DNA from: Lacimicrobium alkaliphilum
GTDB taxonomy: Bacteria > Pseudomonadota > Gammaproteobacteria > Enterobacterales > Alteromonadaceae
DNA: 64,000 nucleotides
Assembly (NCBI RefSeq): GCF_001466725.1
Contig: NZ_CP013650.1
Location: 3,286,001 to 3,350,000 of the forward strand
Direction: 5' to 3'
The notes below the pieces were generated by a model. That model ran no database searches, was not told where the DNA came from, and was given only the letters and a program-made list of their open reading frames with translations. Numbering within the stretch: the first letter of the stretch is position 1; each line of letters opens with the position of its first letter. Position numbers and translations under genes: made by a program. Of this stretch, positions 54,129-62,699 are shown in pieces.

Positions 54129-55568
54129 ATGAACTGTCAAAGGAGCCTTGTACTCCTGGCCACGATTTTTCTTATCCTGGTCAGCCCTGCCGCTTTTGCC
54201 GCGAGCAGCACATTGGATATTACCCTTACCACCGCCAGCCTGGCCTGCATTGTTATCTTTGTGCTGGCTTATGTACTGGTAATGCTGGAAGAAAAAATCC
54301 ATCTGCGCAAATCCAAACCTGTACTGGTCGCTGCCGGTATTATCTGGACCCTTATCGCCTGGCAGTATACCGCAGTCGGTATGCCAGAACAGAGCACCGA
54401 CGCCTTCCGTCATGCACTGCTCGAATTTGCCGAGCTGATGTTGTTCCTGTTGGTGGCCATGACCTATATCAACGCCCTGGAGGAGCGGCGCCTGTTTGAC
54501 GGTCTGCGCGCCTGGATGGTGGAAAAAGGCTTCAGTTATAAACAGCTGTTCTGGATCAGCGGTATTCTGGCCTTTTGTATCTCCCCTGTGGCCGATAACC
54601 TCACTACCGCCCTGTTGCTCTGCGCCGTAGTGATGAAAGTAGCCGACGGTGATAAGAAATTTATCGCCATGAGCTGCGTGAATATTGTGGTAGCGGCCAA
54701 TGCCGGCGGTGCCTTCAGCCCCTTTGGTGATATCACCACACTGATGGTATGGCAGGCTAATGTGGTGGAATTTACTGAATTCTTTGCGCTGTTCTTACCT
54801 GCGCTGATCAGTTATCTGGTGCCAGCCCTGGCCATGTCTTTGTTTATCGAAGACAGAAAACCCGCCAATTTCAGTGAAGAAGTGGAGCTGAAACGAGGTG
54901 CATTGCGAATTCTCACTCTTTTCCTGCTGACTATCGCTACAGCCGTAGTGCTGAAAACCACACTGCATCTTCCGCCTGTACTGGGTATGATGATGGGCCT
55001 GGGTTACTTACAGTTCTTTGGCTACTTTCTGCGCGTCACCCTGCCCGGCTCTCTTGCCCGTAAACGGGCAATGGCCGAGCGTGCCGGTGATCAGGAAAAG
55101 CTCGCACGTTTAGGCTCTGTGGTGCCCTTCGATGTATTTGGCCGGGTCGCCCGCGCCGAGTGGGACACCTTATTGTTCTTCTACGGCGTGGTGATGTGTG
55201 TGGGCGGCCTGGGCTTTATTGGCTATCTGTCGATCATGTCAGACTTCCTCTATCACGGCTGGAACCCGACTATAGCGAACGTCGTACTGGGGCTGATGTC
55301 AGCGGTGGTGGATAATATTCCGGTGATGTATGCGGTGCTGACCATGATGCCGGAAATGTCCCACGGCCAGTGGCTGCTGATCACCCTGACAGCCGGTATC
55401 GGCGGCAGTCTGTTATCCATCGGTTCCGCCGCAGGCGTGGCCCTGATGGGACAGGCCCGAGGCTACTATACCTTTGCCAGTCATCTGAAATGGACACCGG
55501 TGATCCTGCTTGGTTATGCGGCAGGGGTGCTGGTGCATCTGTATCTGAATACGCGCTTTTTCGCGTAG
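54129..55568 (+). CDS. nhaD: NhaD-type Na+/H+ antiporter
   Basis: A 479-aa membrane protein with a signal-like first segment (residues 6-24) and about 12 further helices. Characteristic stretches are KPVLVAAGIIWTLIAWQYTA, FLLVAMTYINALEERRLFDGLR, SPVADNLTTALLLCAVVMKV, NAGGAFSPFGDITTLMVWQA and SAVVDNIPVMYAVLTMMPEM. The paired Asp-Asn motifs (VADN, VVDN) are expected ion-path residues of the ion-transporter superfamily. It exchanges Na+ or Li+ for protons, fitting a marine or alkaliphilic life style. A long leader precedes it. Its TAG stop lies within a REP element. Confidence 0.92.
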   Translation: MNCQRSLVLLATIFLILVSPAAFAASSTLDITLTTASLACIVIFVLAYVLVMLEEKIHLRKSKPVLVAAGIIWTLIAWQYTAVGMPEQSTDAFRHALLEFAELMLFLLVAMTYINALEERRLFDGLRAWMVEKGFSYKQLFWISGILAFCISPVADNLTTALLLCAVVMKVADGDKKFIAMSCVNIVVAANAGGAFSPFGDITTLMVWQANVVEFTEFFALFLPALISYLVPALAMSLFIEDRKPANFSEEVELKRGALRILTLFLLTIATAVVLKTTLHLPPVLGMMMGLGYLQFFGYFLRVTLPGSLARKRAMAERAGDQEKLARLGSVVPFDVFGRVARAEWDTLLFFYGVVMCVGGLGFIGYLSIMSDFLYHGWNPTIANVVLGLMSAVVDNIPVMYAVLTMMPEMSHGQWLLITLTAGIGGSLLSIGSAAGVALMGQARGYYTFASHLKWTPVILLGYAAGVLVHLYLNTRFFA

Positions 55569-55642
55569 CCCGTATGCAGCGAAGCGGAATACGGGTTCTT
55601 GCCGTTTCATCCCGCAATCCGCTTCGCTTCTTGACGGGCTAC
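55565..55642. repeat. REP palindrome at the nhaD 3' end
   Basis: GTAGCCCGTATGCAGCGAAG and onward pairs with the inverted CTTCGCTTCTTGACGGGCTAC at the right end (to 55642). The nhaD stop TAG (55566-55568) is bases 2-4 of the element. Same family as 52299-52386. Confidence 0.8.
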
Positions 55643-55787
55643 ACCGCTGTCAGCCCAATAAATTGGGCCCTACAGGGGAACGCAGATCTTTGTAGGGTCG
55701 AAAGCGGATACAGGGATGTATTGTCCCGCGAACCTAAGGACGGAATGTATTCGACTTGATTCAGAATATTTGTCGAATAAATTCCAT

Positions 55788-55858
55788 CTCGCAGAGGCGC
55801 AAAGGCGCAGAGAAAGAACTTGCGCCATTAAACCCCCGCGTCTCAGCGCCTCTGCGAG
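55788..55858. repeat. Palindromic 'CTCGCAGAGGCGC' repeat
   Basis: Perfect 13-bp terminal inverted repeats CTCGCAGAGGCGC (55788-55800) and GCGCCTCTGCGAG (55846-55858). The 462-bp gap 55569-56030 holds this, the REP above, another copy to the right, and a CCCAATAAATTGGG-type dyad near 55655-55670; I see no gene. Confidence 0.7.
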
Positions 55859-55932
55859 AACCAGTATAAGTTCGTGCTTTTAGTGTTTTTCGTGGTTAAA
55901 GGCTTTTTACCCCTAACCACAGGAAAGGCAAT

Positions 55933-56010
55933 ATTCACCACTGAGTCGCGGAGGGCGCAGAGAATCATCGTGTTAATTCTCCGCGTACTCGGCGTCTCTG
56001 CGGTAAATTT
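55933..56010. repeat. Second 'CTCTGCGG' family repeat
   Basis: Imperfect terminal inverted repeats of about 30 bp, left TTCACCACTGAGTCGCGGAG and right GGCGTCTCTGCGGTAAATTT. It ends about 20 bases from the beta-barrel gene's stop. Confidence 0.6.
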
Positions 56011-56030
56011 TATGCAGACGGCTTCCACTA

Positions 56031-57215
56031 CTAGAAATAGTACTCCAGACTAAACTGGATATAGTCATCCCGGCGCAGCAGATAAGTGGGCTCGTTTTGT
56101 GTATCTGAGCTGAAGAACCAGCCATCGACCCGCCACTTCCAGTTATTGCTGATACGGCTGGAAGCTTCGATAAAGCCCGAGCGGCTGCTGGTTTCATCCA
56201 GATCCTGCACATAGGCGATCAGCACTTCAGTACCATCGATATCGTTAAATACAATACGGCTGCCGACCATCAGGTCATTCTGGCCCAGACTGGTAGCCTG
56301 CTCGCCCCGTTCATCGTACTGATACTCCATCAGCCAGCCTATATCATAGGCACTGTTAAGCACCCCAACAAAGGTGTGCTCAAAGCCTGCGGTCAGGGCG
56401 TAAAAGTCTTCATCGGTGGATTTACGATGAATGGCTTCGAGTTTGTACAGAGTACCCCCTGCAATGGCCAGCATATCCAGACCGGTCTGCTGCATCTGCC
56501 CATAGTAAGGTCTCAGACTCACCCCATCCTCGCCTGGCTGAGGAACAAAATCCGGCTCTCTGTTAGTACCGTCAAAGTAGGACAAGCCGATTTCCACAGC
56601 CCCAAAATACTGAAAATAGCGCAGCGCCCAGTCCAGATTTTTTTCTTCGTCATCGGATTCGTATAGTGGATTGTCGGTGTCTATAGCGATGGGACTGCGA
56701 AAACGCCCTTCGGGTCCGGCAAAGGTGCGTTCACGAAAATAAGGTAAGGCAAAGGCACTGAGCGTTCCCCAGTCTTTGATCAGAGAGAACTGCACCATAG
56801 GCTGTCCAAGTTTGTCTTCACCGTCAATGGCTTCGACAAAATCCGTCTGGTTGATCACATCCACCAGGTGCTGTGACTCAGTCTGGCCCCAGAATACCTT
56901 ACTGATACCGGCGCGCATTTCCCACTCATCCCCAATCTGCATCCATACAAACTCGCGCAGATCCCAGTGCGTGCGCTCTGAATCTCTGCTGTCATAGCGC
57001 ACAAAGGGCTTGATATTGATACTGCCAGTGCCCTGATTCCAGCTGTAATACAGTTCCGGCTCGATAAACACCGAAATATCGCTGTTGTGCTGCGGCTCAT
57101 ACAGCGCATCCTGAAAATAGAAGCGCTGTTCAATGGCCGCTTTAAGGTAGGTCTGAGTGTCTGCCAGCGCAGTAAAGCTGGCCAGCAGACTGAGTGTAAC
57201 AAGTGTCCTTTTCAC
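56031..57215 (-). CDS. Outer-membrane beta-barrel protein of the MMPL module
   Basis: About 394 aa with signal peptide (KRTLVTLSLLASFTALA). The mature protein alternates short amphipathic strands and aromatic ends (FVWMQIGDEWEMRAGISKVF, WGQTESQHLVDVINQTD) and finishes QFSLEYYF, the usual C-terminal Phe of outer-membrane barrels. It resembles DUF1302-like barrels that travel with MMPL pumps and LolA-like proteins. The exact role is unknown, presumably the outer-membrane part of an export or lipid-transfer route. The frame extends to ATG 57263, overlapping the LolA-like gene by 11 bases; GTG 57215 gives a normal signal peptide, so the start is ambiguous. Confidence 0.78.
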   Translation of the reverse strand: MKRTLVTLSLLASFTALADTQTYLKAAIEQRFYFQDALYEPQHNSDISVFIEPELYYSWNQGTGSINIKPFVRYDSRDSERTHWDLREFVWMQIGDEWEMRAGISKVFWGQTESQHLVDVINQTDFVEAIDGEDKLGQPMVQFSLIKDWGTLSAFALPYFRERTFAGPEGRFRSPIAIDTDNPLYESDDEEKNLDWALRYFQYFGAVEIGLSYFDGTNREPDFVPQPGEDGVSLRPYYGQMQQTGLDMLAIAGGTLYKLEAIHRKSTDEDFYALTAGFEHTFVGVLNSAYDIGWLMEYQYDERGEQATSLGQNDLMVGSRIVFNDIDGTEVLIAYVQDLDETSSRSGFIEASSRISNNWKWRVDGWFFSSDTQNEPTYLLRRDDYIQFSLEYYF

Positions 57216-57252
57216 GCTGCTCTGGTCCTCGCTGTTTAAGCTATTGGGTGCG

Positions 57253-58053
57253 TTAACGTGCACGCCTCAGGGTTGCCTGGTTAAAGTCGTTTTCTTCCAG
57301 CCCGGTACGAAACTTAAGCTCATGAGTAATCAGATCGGTGCTCTTGCGGTTCTGATTATTCACCATAGAGAGTTTCATTGGCCGCCAGTATTTATCCAGA
57401 TAGAGTTCAAAATCATGCATGGTCAGGGTCTTTAATAAACTGCCCTTGCGATCGTAGTATTCAATCTTGTGGGCACGATAATGCTCCTTGTCTATCCATA
57501 CTATCATTTTGGTATAGCCGGAGTGCTCATAGGCCGGGGTTTGTTCCACCACAAAGCTGTCCAGACCGTTAATCTTATCATCACGCAGAAATTTATAGCT
57601 GTATTTCTCTACCTCAAAGGAGCTTAAGTCCTCAAAGGCAAACTCGCTGCCCATAAAGGGCCCGGATTTATTCCTTGAGGAAATACGCTTAACCCGTTTC
57701 AGGGCTGGCAGATACATCCACTGGTCATCGGGCTCAATGGCATGGGAATAATTTAAAAAGGCGGTGCCTTTTACATCGGCTGGCTGATCAAAAATAGTCA
57801 GCCCTTTATCGCCATCATCCTGCATCTCCAGTGACAGCATCCGCATCTTACGCTCAATCTGCTGGCCACTGGCGGTGCGCAGGATCATACTGGCTTCAGC
57901 CTGAGAGTCGCCCCAGCCTCTGTCTCTGGCTTTACGTTCCTTGGCAATTTCCAGTCCCTTTTGTTCAGGGCTTTGCGCCTGTACCGGCAATGCCAGCAGC
58001 AGTGCCGTTAAAATCAGACCATTAATTTGTCTGATGGAGTGTATGCGAATCAT
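57253..58053 (-). CDS. LolA-like 'outer membrane lipoprotein-sorting' protein
   Basis: A 266-aa exported protein with signal peptide (ILTALLLALPVQA). The mature part contains GWGDSQAEASMILRTASGQQ, QPADVKGTAFLNYSHAIEPD, DQWMYLPALKRVKRISSRNK, GPFMGSEFAFEDLSS and HKIEYYDRKGSLLKT. These are the conserved pieces of the large LolA-like family that accompanies MMPL/RND transporters. It probably ferries a hydrophobic molecule across the periplasm. ATG 58053 has AGGAG seven bases upstream and is preferred to 58086. It overlaps the MMPL gene's end. Confidence 0.87.
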   Translation of the reverse strand: MIRIHSIRQINGLILTALLLALPVQAQSPEQKGLEIAKERKARDRGWGDSQAEASMILRTASGQQIERKMRMLSLEMQDDGDKGLTIFDQPADVKGTAFLNYSHAIEPDDQWMYLPALKRVKRISSRNKSGPFMGSEFAFEDLSSFEVEKYSYKFLRDDKINGLDSFVVEQTPAYEHSGYTKMIVWIDKEHYRAHKIEYYDRKGSLLKTLTMHDFELYLDKYWRPMKLSMVNNQNRKSTDLITHELKFRTGLEENDFNQATLRRAR

Positions 58054-60349
58054 CCCTTTGCTCCTTAGCTGTTTGTTGCTTATCAAATACCATTAGAAAT
58101 GCTGGCAGGAACAAAAAGTCCACAGCCAGTGCCATAAGAATAATAATGCCGGTCAATAGTCCCATATCGGCATTCAGGGCAAAAGATGACAGCGACAGTA
58201 CGCTGAAACCTATTACCAGCACCAGGGTCGTTACCCACAAAGCCCGGCCAACACTGGCGAAGGCAAAGCGCACCCCCTGCTCGGCGCTCTGCCCCTGGCC
58301 TCTGGCATGGCGATACTTGCTTAAAAAGTGCACTGTATCATCAACAATGATCCCCAGGGCCATACTCAGTACTACCGACAAACCGAGGTTAATATTGCCG
58401 GACAATAGTCCCCATATACCAAAGCCAATACCTGCGGGAAGCAAATTTGGGATCAGACTGATCAGCCCCATACGCCAGGAGCGCAGAGCAAACACCAGCA
58501 ACCCGGAAATCAGCACCAGGGCTAATAAGGTGCCCTTGAGCATACTGTCCATATTCAGTTCACCGATATGGGCAAACATCAGTGACGGACTGGCGGCCTT
58601 AACGGTAAGCTCCGGAGCCCGCTCAGCCATCCAGTCTGTGGCACGCTTCTCGAAATCAGTAAATTCCTTGCTGCCGAGATTTTTCATGGTCGCCATCACC
58701 CGGGTAGCGGATTTATCCAGATTGACCTGGTTATTCAGATCAAGCCCGTAAGGCAGTGACATCTCATACAATAGCAGATACTGCGCGGCCAGCTCCTGAC
58801 TGCCCGGCAACCGGTAATAGCTTTGATCATCGCCATGCATATTCTTGTTCAGGCGCTTGAAGGTATCAGAGATGGTATTCACATGATCCACTTCCGGTTG
58901 CTGTCTGAGCCACTGACTGAAATCTTCCACAGCCTGCAATACTTGCGGATCATTCAATGCCGAGGGCTCACCGGCATAAATGGCAAAATCCACCGTCGAC
59001 ATGCCGCTTAAATGCTGCTCCTGAAAGTCAGTAGACTGCCTGAACGCGGTACTGTCATCGAAATATTCGGTGGCAATATCATTGACGCTGTTGTTAAAAC
59101 TGGCAGCCACTGCCAATATCGCAATCACAAAGGTGACCGGCAACAAACGTTTATGATGACGGATCACCCACTCACCAAAGGCTTCAATACCTTTTCCTTT
59201 AGTCTTTTGTTGTCTGGCGACCCGCATCGGCAGAATCATCAGCAAAGCCGGCAATAAGGTCACAGAGAAGACAAAGGCCAGCATCACGCCAAGGGCCGAC
59301 ACATTACCCAGATCCGCCAGTATCGGCACATTGGAGAAGTTCATGGTCAGAAAACCAATGGCGGTGGTGGCGCTGGTGATAAAAATTGGCATCAGATTTA
59401 TGTCCATGGCGTAATGCAGGGCCTGAGCCTTATCTTTGCCCTGGCGCAGCGCAAACAGCATGGATGAAATCACATGTACGCAATCGGCCACCGCCAGGGT
59501 CATAATCAGAGTAGGCGCATTAACCGTCGCGGTGGAGAGAAAAATACCCGACCAGCCTGTAAGCCCCATGGTCGCAACAATAGTAGTCACGATAACCAGC
59601 AACGTGGCCAGCGTGCCGGTAAAAGAGCGCAGCAGAAACCACAGCACCAGAATGATGGCCAGAAACATAAAGGGCACCAGGGTTTCCACATCTTTTTGTG
59701 CTTCTACCGCAAAGGCTTCGTTCATAAACACAATACCGGTGTGGTAAAACTTATGCTCAGGGTAGTCAGCCTTATATTGCTCTGTTAATGCCCGTACATG
59801 ATCCGCCACTTCCTTAACCACGGCGGTTTTATTCTCCTCAGGCATATGCACCGTGATATTGATCATGCTGGCCTGGCCGTCTGTGGCGATGATCTTATTC
59901 ACCAGATTGGGCTCGTTAAGGGCCACGGATTTTATCCGTGCGATTTCTTCACTACTCAGAGCATCAGGCTCGAGGATAAGGTCCTCAACAATCAGATCAT
60001 CCTCTTGTGCCCATGTATGCTGGAAATTGGCCAGCGAATCGACCCGGGTCGAATACGGGGTCTGCCAGGCCGCATCGGTAAGCTCGTAAATCAGTTTCAG
60101 CGTTTGAGGGTTAAAGACTTCACCCTCTGGTGGCGCCACAATGATGCTGGCGTTTTCGTTTTTGCTGAACTCCTCCTGCATCTGCTCAAAATCCAGCAAC
60201 TGAGGATTATCGGGCTGAAAATAAACCTTATAATCGCCACGAAAATACAGATCCTTGGCACCATAACCAGCCGCAGCAATAAACAGTATCCCAATCAGTA
60301 ACACCAGCCACGGCCGTTGCAGGATATTCTTCAACCACATTGATTTCAT
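58022..60349 (-). CDS. MMPL/RND-family transporter
   Basis: A 775-aa inner-membrane protein with 12 helices in two similar halves, each with a periplasmic domain and a sterol-sensing-like helix bundle. Visible are PWLVLLIGILFIAAAGYGAK, YFRGDYKVYFQPDNPQLLDF, TVNAPTLIMTLAVADCVHVI in the first half and VLSMALGIIVDDTVHFLSKY in the second; the Asp residues in ADC and VDDT are the expected proton-relay positions. It exports lipids or other hydrophobic substrates. With the LolA-like and barrel genes it forms a complete envelope route. It overlaps the TetR gene's stop (ATGA). Confidence 0.9.
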   Translation of the reverse strand: MKSMWLKNILQRPWLVLLIGILFIAAAGYGAKDLYFRGDYKVYFQPDNPQLLDFEQMQEEFSKNENASIIVAPPEGEVFNPQTLKLIYELTDAAWQTPYSTRVDSLANFQHTWAQEDDLIVEDLILEPDALSSEEIARIKSVALNEPNLVNKIIATDGQASMINITVHMPEENKTAVVKEVADHVRALTEQYKADYPEHKFYHTGIVFMNEAFAVEAQKDVETLVPFMFLAIILVLWFLLRSFTGTLATLLVIVTTIVATMGLTGWSGIFLSTATVNAPTLIMTLAVADCVHVISSMLFALRQGKDKAQALHYAMDINLMPIFITSATTAIGFLTMNFSNVPILADLGNVSALGVMLAFVFSVTLLPALLMILPMRVARQQKTKGKGIEAFGEWVIRHHKRLLPVTFVIAILAVAASFNNSVNDIATEYFDDSTAFRQSTDFQEQHLSGMSTVDFAIYAGEPSALNDPQVLQAVEDFSQWLRQQPEVDHVNTISDTFKRLNKNMHGDDQSYYRLPGSQELAAQYLLLYEMSLPYGLDLNNQVNLDKSATRVMATMKNLGSKEFTDFEKRATDWMAERAPELTVKAASPSLMFAHIGELNMDSMLKGTLLALVLISGLLVFALRSWRMGLISLIPNLLPAGIGFGIWGLLSGNINLGLSVVLSMALGIIVDDTVHFLSKYRHARGQGQSAEQGVRFAFASVGRALWVTTLVLVIGFSVLSLSSFALNADMGLLTGIIILMALAVDFLFLPAFLMVFDKQQTAKEQRDDSHTLHQTN

Positions 60350-61134
60350 CGTACTTTCCTTTTTACTAAAGCCACTTCTTCGGCAAAAATTTGATCTGCG
60401 ATACGCTGCCAGCTCTGCGCATAGTTATGCTCATGACTCAGGGGAGAAAAATTCATCCCGTCCAGCAGCAGATTAATATTCAGTAATATGGATTGCTCGG
60501 CGTCCAGTTGCTGCAACATTTGCGCTTCGCTGGCGGCATTAAACAGCGCATTGCTGCCAAACATCAGCGCCCAGGCAGCAAAGGTTAGCTGGCTGGCCGT
60601 TCGTTGTTCTGTTGGAGGTAATTCCCCGCTTTTCATCGCCTGCGTAAAGATTCTGTCACCCACATCACCGAGTTTCTGCTCCAGCTGTTGCTGATGTTCC
60701 AGTCGCCCGGCGCTGGCCTTTTCCATCACTGCAGGTGTCTTGGCGCTGAGCACAGAATAAAACAAGGTAGGGTTAATCAGCGCGTGCAATCGATAGGCAA
60801 AACACAGCGCCAGCAGTTTTTCTCTGTTACCGCCCTCAAACGCCAGCGCCCTTTCAAACAAGGCCAATTCCACCTGCATGCTGCGGGTACATAAGGCGCA
60901 GAGCAGATCTTCCTTGCTGGAAAAGTGGTTGTATACCGTGCCCTTCGAGTATTCGCAGGCAGCCACCAGCTTGTCCATGGTCAAAGCAGCAAAGCCATGT
61001 TGATCCATTAACTGCTCGGCCAGAGCCAATAACTCCTGTTCACGCTCAGCAAAAGCCCGCTGGCGCTTGTTCTTGAATCCCTGCAGTAAGCAGGAACTGC
61101 CATTTTGTTGGTTACAGCTAAGCCTGAAATTCAT
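60346..61134 (-). CDS. TetR-family repressor of the MMPL module
   Basis: About 262 aa. The TetR HTH is at residues about 30-75: AEQLMDQHGFAALTMDKLVA, ACEYSKGTVYNHFSSKEDLL. A ligand-binding helical domain follows. The N terminus is longer than usual and has two Cys (LSCNQQNGSSC). The frame extends to 61152, but that ATG lies inside an operator palindrome, so ATG 61134 is preferred. As first gene of the operon TetR-MMPL-LolA-barrel, it probably represses its own unit through the two palindromes upstream. Confidence 0.88.
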   Translation of the reverse strand: MNFRLSCNQQNGSSCLLQGFKNKRQRAFAEREQELLALAEQLMDQHGFAALTMDKLVAACEYSKGTVYNHFSSKEDLLCALCTRSMQVELALFERALAFEGGNREKLLALCFAYRLHALINPTLFYSVLSAKTPAVMEKASAGRLEHQQQLEQKLGDVGDRIFTQAMKSGELPPTEQRTASQLTFAAWALMFGSNALFNAASEAQMLQQLDAEQSILLNINLLLDGMNFSPLSHEHNYAQSWQRIADQIFAEEVALVKRKVR

Positions 61135-61138
61135 TATT

Positions 61139-61169
61139 TGACGATTCGTCATTTATTGACGGATCGTCA
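61139..61169. promoter_or_regulatory. Two tandem TetR operators
   Basis: Palindromes TGACGATTCGTCA (61139-61151, perfect) and TGACGGATCGTCA (61157-61169, one central mismatch), 18 bp centre to centre. They sit between the -10 and the start codon of the TetR gene. Confidence 0.75.
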
Positions 61170-61196
61170 TAATAGTTGAAATTTACGGCAATGCAA
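61169..61196 (-). promoter_or_regulatory. Promoter of the TetR-MMPL operon
   Basis: On the minus strand TTGCAT (61191-61196), 16-bp spacer, TATTAT (61169-61174). The TetR palindromes begin at the end of the -10, so repressor binding would block transcription. Confidence 0.6.
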
Positions 61197-61211
61197 GAGA
61201 CAAATGCAGAT

Positions 61212-61547
61212 TTATACCGGCGGCACAGATTTGGAAAACAGATTCATCACCGCCACCCCGAGAATGATCAGGCTGATGCCTGCTATAGCCGGCCAGTCCA
61301 GTTTCTGACCGAAGAACAACCAGCCTGCTATTGATATCAGTACGATACCCACCCCAGACCAGATAGCGTACACAATGCCTACAGGAATCACTTTCAGGGT
61401 CAGTGACAGGCAATAAAACGACAGACCAAAACCTATTATCACGACAACCGAGGGCAGCAAACGGGTAAAGCCATCACTGGCCTTTAGTGATGAAGTGGCT
61501 ATCACTTCGGTCAGAATTGCAATACTTAACAACAGCCATTTATTCAT
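61212..61547 (-). CDS. Small multidrug resistance (SMR/EmrE-type) efflux protein
   Basis: A 111-aa protein with four helices. Helix 1 contains the essential Glu in SIAILTEVIATSSLKASDGF; VGIVYAIWSGVGIVLISIAG is the typical SMR signature of helix 3, and helix 4 is AGISLIILGVAVMNLF. It exchanges lipophilic cations (quaternary ammonium compounds) for protons as a dimer. It is on the same strand as, and upstream of, the TetR gene (58 bp from the TetR promoter -35), so it could be read independently. Confidence 0.9.
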   Translation of the reverse strand: MNKWLLLSIAILTEVIATSSLKASDGFTRLLPSVVVIIGFGLSFYCLSLTLKVIPVGIVYAIWSGVGIVLISIAGWLFFGQKLDWPAIAGISLIILGVAVMNLFSKSVPPV

Positions 61548-61842
61548 ACAATTTCTCGATCAAAATGGATTTCAGTAACTTATAACAATAGATGTGACTC
61601 AGCAGCAACGTCACTCAAAGCGGCAGTAAAATCCGTCCATAAGCGTCAGCTTCTTTAACAGAAAATTCTTCACTCCAGTTTCATCCGGAATAATCTATTG
61701 ATTAGTAAAGCGTTATCTAACTGGTTTGATCTTTGCTTTGTCGATGTTTGCATTTATGCACAACAGACACCGTTGTATTCCTGCCTTGGCAGCGTTTTGG
61801 TGATATTTCGCACTAAATGAAAATCAACAAAAAGGTGAATCG

Positions 61843-62583
61843 ATGAAAATCACAAGATACTTGCTACTTACACTGCTTGCCGGCTCTATGGCCACGCAAG
61901 CCAATACCATTGTCTACGACGACACATTGCAATGGGGTAACCCGGGTGGTGAAAACAGTGGTGGTGGCAGCAGTGCCATTACCGACAGCAGGGCCAGAGC
62001 AGGCAATGGTTCCCTGGAATTATTCGGTGATCGTACCCGTTTTGTAGGGCTCGGAAACTTCTATGATCCGGGCTCAAACCTGATGTTGCTCAGTGATGTG
62101 CTGGATTTTGGCTTTGACTGGATGATTGCCGATGACAGCCTCTCCAATCTGCACCCCGACGCCACACCAGCACTACGCCTGCATATCTGGGACGGAGATC
62201 AGCGCAGTGAATTAATCTGGGAAGGGGCGTATAACAATGGTTATGGCAACACAGATAAAGAAACCTGGTATACCACAGGCAGTGACGATGCGTTCTGGCG
62301 TTGGGAGTCAGGCATAGGTGTAACATTATCTTCAGGTGCCCAGGTAAATCAGAGTATCAGTGACTGGATGGATGCAAGCTGGTATTCAGCTACGGCTTAT
62401 ATTGCCGGTATCAGTGTCGGTGTGGGGTCATCTATTGGCAGTGATTACCATGCTTTTGCAGATAATGTACGCCTCAATGACACGGTATTTAACTTTGAAG
62501 TACAGCAGGTACCGGAGCCAGCGCCTTTGCTTCTTCTGTGCGCCGGGCTGGCAACTTTAATGCTGCGAAAATCGCGCAGGTAA
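61843..62583 (+). CDS. PEP-CTERM-type exported protein
   Basis: A 246-aa protein with a signal peptide (residues 1-20, ending TQA), a Gly/Asp/Trp-rich beta-type body without recognised domain, and a C-terminal tripartite tail: QVPEPAPLLLLCAGLATLML followed by RKSRR. VPEP plus hydrophobic helix plus Arg cluster is the PEP-CTERM sorting signal processed by exosortase. No exosortase or prsK/prsR gene is in the window. AAAAAGGTG precedes the ATG. The 295-bp region upstream shows no gene. A terminator follows directly. Confidence 0.8.
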   Translation: MKITRYLLLTLLAGSMATQANTIVYDDTLQWGNPGGENSGGGSSAITDSRARAGNGSLELFGDRTRFVGLGNFYDPGSNLMLLSDVLDFGFDWMIADDSLSNLHPDATPALRLHIWDGDQRSELIWEGAYNNGYGNTDKETWYTTGSDDAFWRWESGIGVTLSSGAQVNQSISDWMDASWYSATAYIAGISVGVGSSIGSDYHAFADNVRLNDTVFNFEVQQVPEPAPLLLLCAGLATLMLRKSRR

Positions 62584-62600
62584 GCTATGCCTTGAAGAGA

Positions 62601-62623
62601 AGGGAGCCAGAAGCTCCCTTTTT
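62601..62623 (+). terminator. Rho-independent terminator of the PEP-CTERM gene
   Basis: Stem AGGGAGC/GCTCCCT with CAGAA loop, followed by TTTTT, 18 bases after the stop. Confidence 0.88.
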
Positions 62624-62699
62624 ACCTATGACTTCTCTTAGCCGTCAATAACCGGCACAATAGTCCCCTTTCGTTACTGCGCCTTCCTCCGGAATCAGT

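Noticed and set aside
61786..61801. Sigma-54 promoter (TGGCA...TTGG) before the PEP-CTERM gene
   Set aside because: The -24 half is acceptable, but the -12 GC is not present at the right spacing.
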